Notes under the pieces: model-generated
Told to the model about the DNA's origin: nothing
The model's input: only the letters and a program-made list of their open reading frames with translations
Databases searched by the model: none
Assembly (NCBI RefSeq): GCF_016446285.1
Contig: NZ_CP054140.1
Location: forward strand, 973,501 to 1,037,500
Source of the DNA: Desulfobulbus oligotrophicus
Lineage (GTDB): Bacteria; Desulfobacterota; Desulfobulbia; Desulfobulbales; Desulfobulbaceae
Direction of reading: 5' to 3'
Length of the DNA: 64,000 nucleotides
Shown: piece by piece, positions 62,348-64,000 of the stretch
Position numbering within the stretch: the first letter of the stretch is position 1
Layout of the letters: each line of letters begins with the position of its first letter
Position numbers and translations under genes: made by a program

Positions 62348-63409
62348 ATGGCAATACTTGTCACCGGTGGTGCCGGTTTTATCGGCAGCAACTTTATCCT
62401 TGAATGGCTTCATGAAATCGACGAACAGATCATAAATCTTGATCTGCTGACCTATGCCGGCAATCCGGAAAACCTCGCCGGTCTTGCCGGTAATACACGG
62501 TATCTATTTGTTCAGGGTGATATTGGCGACATGCCGTTGGTCTCCAGGCTGCTCACCGATTATCGGCCTCGTGCCATTGTCAATTTTGCTGCGGAGTCAC
62601 ATGTGGATCGCGGTATCCATAGGCCGGAAGACTTTATCCAGACCAATGTGGTGGGAACATTCAGGTTGCTTGAGGCAGCACGCGGATACTGGCAGCACTT
62701 ACCGGGTGCTGAACAGGAAGTCTTTCGTTTCCTTCATGTCTCCACCGATGAGGTGTATGGGACACTGCCCCCGGCAGCCCCGGCTTTTACAGAAAAACAT
62801 CCCTATGCTCCGAACAGCCCCTATTCCGCCAGTAAAGCGGCCAGTGATCATATGGTACGGGCATATCATCACACCTACGGTCTGCCGGTCCTGACCTCTA
62901 ACTGTTCAAACAACTACGGTCCTTATCAGTTCCCGGAAAAGTTGATACCCCTTTGTCTGCATAACGCTTTGGCCGGCCGGACTCTGCCCATATACGGTGA
63001 CGGCCTTCAGATCCGCGACTGGCTGTTTGTTGCCGACCATTGCAGTGCCATCCGCGAGGTACTGGCAAACGGTCTGCCCGGGGAGGTATACAATATCGGT
63101 GGCTGGAACGAAAAAACAAATCTTGAAGTGGTCCGGACCCTGTGTACCCTGCTGGACGAGCTGAAGCCGCGTGCTGACGGCAAGGCCTATGGTGAGCAGA
63201 TTGCCTTTGTAGATGATCGTCCCGGGCATGATCGACGCTATGCCATTGATGCCACCAAAATCGAACGCGAACTGGGTTGGAAGCCGAAAGAGACCTTTGA
63301 TACCGGCATTCGTAAGACCGTTCGCTGGTACCTTGACAACCGGGAATGGGTGGACAGTGTGACCCGTGGCAGCTATCGGCAGTGGATCAACCAGCAGTAC
63401 GGAGCCTGA
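62348..63409 (+). CDS. rfbB: dTDP-glucose 4,6-dehydratase
   Basis: Second step of dTDP-L-rhamnose synthesis. The 353 residues (E. coli RfbB 361) have NAD-binding [11 protein letters not shown] at about 5-15, [11 protein letters not shown], the catalytic STDEVYGTL (Thr, Asp, Glu) and [12 protein letters not shown] (Tyr and Lys), then [18 protein letters not shown]. Start ATG at 62348, with AGGAAGG about 8 bases upstream. It is followed after 2 bases by rfbD. The glucose-1-phosphate thymidylyltransferase gene is not in the window. Confidence 0.95.
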   Translation: MAILVTGGAGFIGSNFILEWLHEIDEQIINLDLLTYAGNPENLAGLAGNTRYLFVQGDIGDMPLVSRLLTDYRPRAIVNFAAESHVDRGIHRPEDFIQTNVVGTFRLLEAARGYWQHLPGAEQEVFRFLHVSTDEVYGTLPPAAPAFTEKHPYAPNSPYSASKAASDHMVRAYHHTYGLPVLTSNCSNNYGPYQFPEKLIPLCLHNALAGRTLPIYGDGLQIRDWLFVADHCSAIREVLANGLPGEVYNIGGWNEKTNLEVVRTLCTLLDELKPRADGKAYGEQIAFVDDRPGHDRRYAIDATKIERELGWKPKETFDTGIRKTVRWYLDNREWVDSVTRGSYRQWINQQYGA

Positions 63410-63411
63410 CC

Positions 63412-64000
63412 ATGCGTATTGTGCTTACCGGCAGTAACGGGCAGGTAGGGTTTGAGCTGCAGCGTGCTTTAAGTCCGGTGGGAGAGATCACAGCCGTTGA
63501 CAGAAAGGCATGTGATCTTACCAGCAGCAAGGAGCTGCGAGCACTGATTCGGGAGAACCGGCCGGATGTTGTCATCAATGCGGCGGCGTACACGGCTGTT
63601 GACAAGGCAGAGTCTGAGCAGTCGGAAGCCTTTGCCGTCAACGGGATCGCCCCGGGCGTACTGGCCGAGGAGGCTGCGCAGAGAAAGGCGCTGTTCATCC
63701 ATTACTGTACCGACTATGTCTACGACGGCGCCAATGTATCCTGGTATAAGGAAGACGATGGAACCAACCCCCTGAACGTTTACGGTGCCAGCAAGTTGGA
63801 GGGCACCCGGGCGGTACAGCGTGTTGCACCCCGACACCTCATCTTTCGTACCTGCTGGGTATTCAGTGGGCATGGTGCTAATTTTGTGAAGACTGTTCTT
63901 CGTCTGGCTGCTGAACGAGAGCACTTAAGTGTGGTTGCCGACCAGTTCGGTGCGCCCACTTCCGCAGCTCTGATAGCGGACGTGACGGCGCAGGTCGTCG
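63412..64000 (+). CDS. rfbD: dTDP-4-dehydrorhamnose reductase, cut by the window end
   Basis: Last step of dTDP-rhamnose synthesis. The open frame runs from ATG at 63412 to the end of the window (196 codons of about 290-300). The N-terminus MRIVLTGSNGQVGFELQRAL is the NADPH-binding motif. VVINAAAYTAVDKAES, YCTDYVYDGAN and VYGASKLEGTRAV (catalytic YxxxK) are family signatures, as is FRTCWVFSGHGANFVKTVL. In place of the usual STDYVFDG the protein has CTDYVYDG, a mild change. It starts 2 bases after the rfbB stop, so they form one operon. Confidence 0.92.
   Translation, partial: MRIVLTGSNGQVGFELQRALSPVGEITAVDRKACDLTSSKELRALIRENRPDVVINAAAYTAVDKAESEQSEAFAVNGIAPGVLAEEAAQRKALFIHYCTDYVYDGANVSWYKEDDGTNPLNVYGASKLEGTRAVQRVAPRHLIFRTCWVFSGHGANFVKTVLRLAAEREHLSVVADQFGAPTSAALIADVTAQVV

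Noticed and set aside
1-64000. CRISPR arrays, transposases or prophage genes
   Set aside because: No regular spaced repeats, transposase motifs or phage structural genes were found by reading; a database search was not possible.

Overview
The window looks like chromosomal DNA from a Gram-negative, probably anaerobic bacterium, most plausibly a deltaproteobacterium (Desulfobacterota, perhaps Desulfobulbales-like). This is an inference from gene content: BamA with an extra N-terminal domain, a selenocysteine tRNA, many c-di-GMP proteins with PAS and Cache sensors, a DUF4492-cydAB oxidase cassette, and an ADP-forming acyl-CoA synthetase. No 16S or ribosomal protein gene is present to settle it. 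Genes are dense, base composition looks even by eye, and I found no transposase, integrase, phage gene or CRISPR array.

Layout. 1-9.1 kb: the end of an unknown gene, then a tightly overlapping recC-recB-recD operon on the minus strand. 9.3-13.2 kb: a hybrid histidine kinase and a Tat-exported DUF882 protein. 13.2-16.3 kb: comF, icd (GTG start) and a PlsC acyltransferase. 16.5-22.8 kb: bamA and mfd. 23.0-29.1 kb, minus strand: a coiled-coil membrane protein, then a three-gene signalling operon in which a cyclic-nucleotide-binding/methyltransferase fusion is followed by two membrane HD-GYP proteins. 29.4-32.1 kb: selC (tRNA-Sec), a small zinc-finger protein with an extremely acidic tail, a structured intergenic segment, and an NfeD-slipin pair. 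32.2-38.1 kb: an L,D-transpeptidase and a tesA-ybbA-ybbP-like operon.

38.2-43.1 kb: a ZnuABC-type metal transporter with a near-consensus promoter, then an acyl-CoA synthetase. 43.2-49.4 kb: a Cache-PAS-GGDEF-EAL protein next to a 1065-residue membrane protein of unknown family. 49.9-53.0 kb: DUF4492, cydA, cydB and a 31-codon single-helix protein that resembles CydX. 53.2-56.3 kb: a TolC-like protein, a thioesterase, and a CcdA/TlpA thiol-redox pair. 56.4-59.9 kb: a hydantoinase/oxoprolinase-like protein, a ClsB-like phospholipase D and a small GNAT-like protein. 60.2-64 kb: nucleotide-sugar genes (FlaA1/WbpM-type dehydratase, rfbB, and rfbD cut by the window end).

Themes: envelope building and polysaccharide synthesis, DNA repair, c-di-GMP and two-component signalling, and oxygen handling by cytochrome bd. 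The most promising undescribed items are the cNMP-methyltransferase/HD-GYP operon, the 1065-residue protein beside the dual GGDEF-EAL sensor, the CydX-like small subunit, and the BamA N-terminal fusion.
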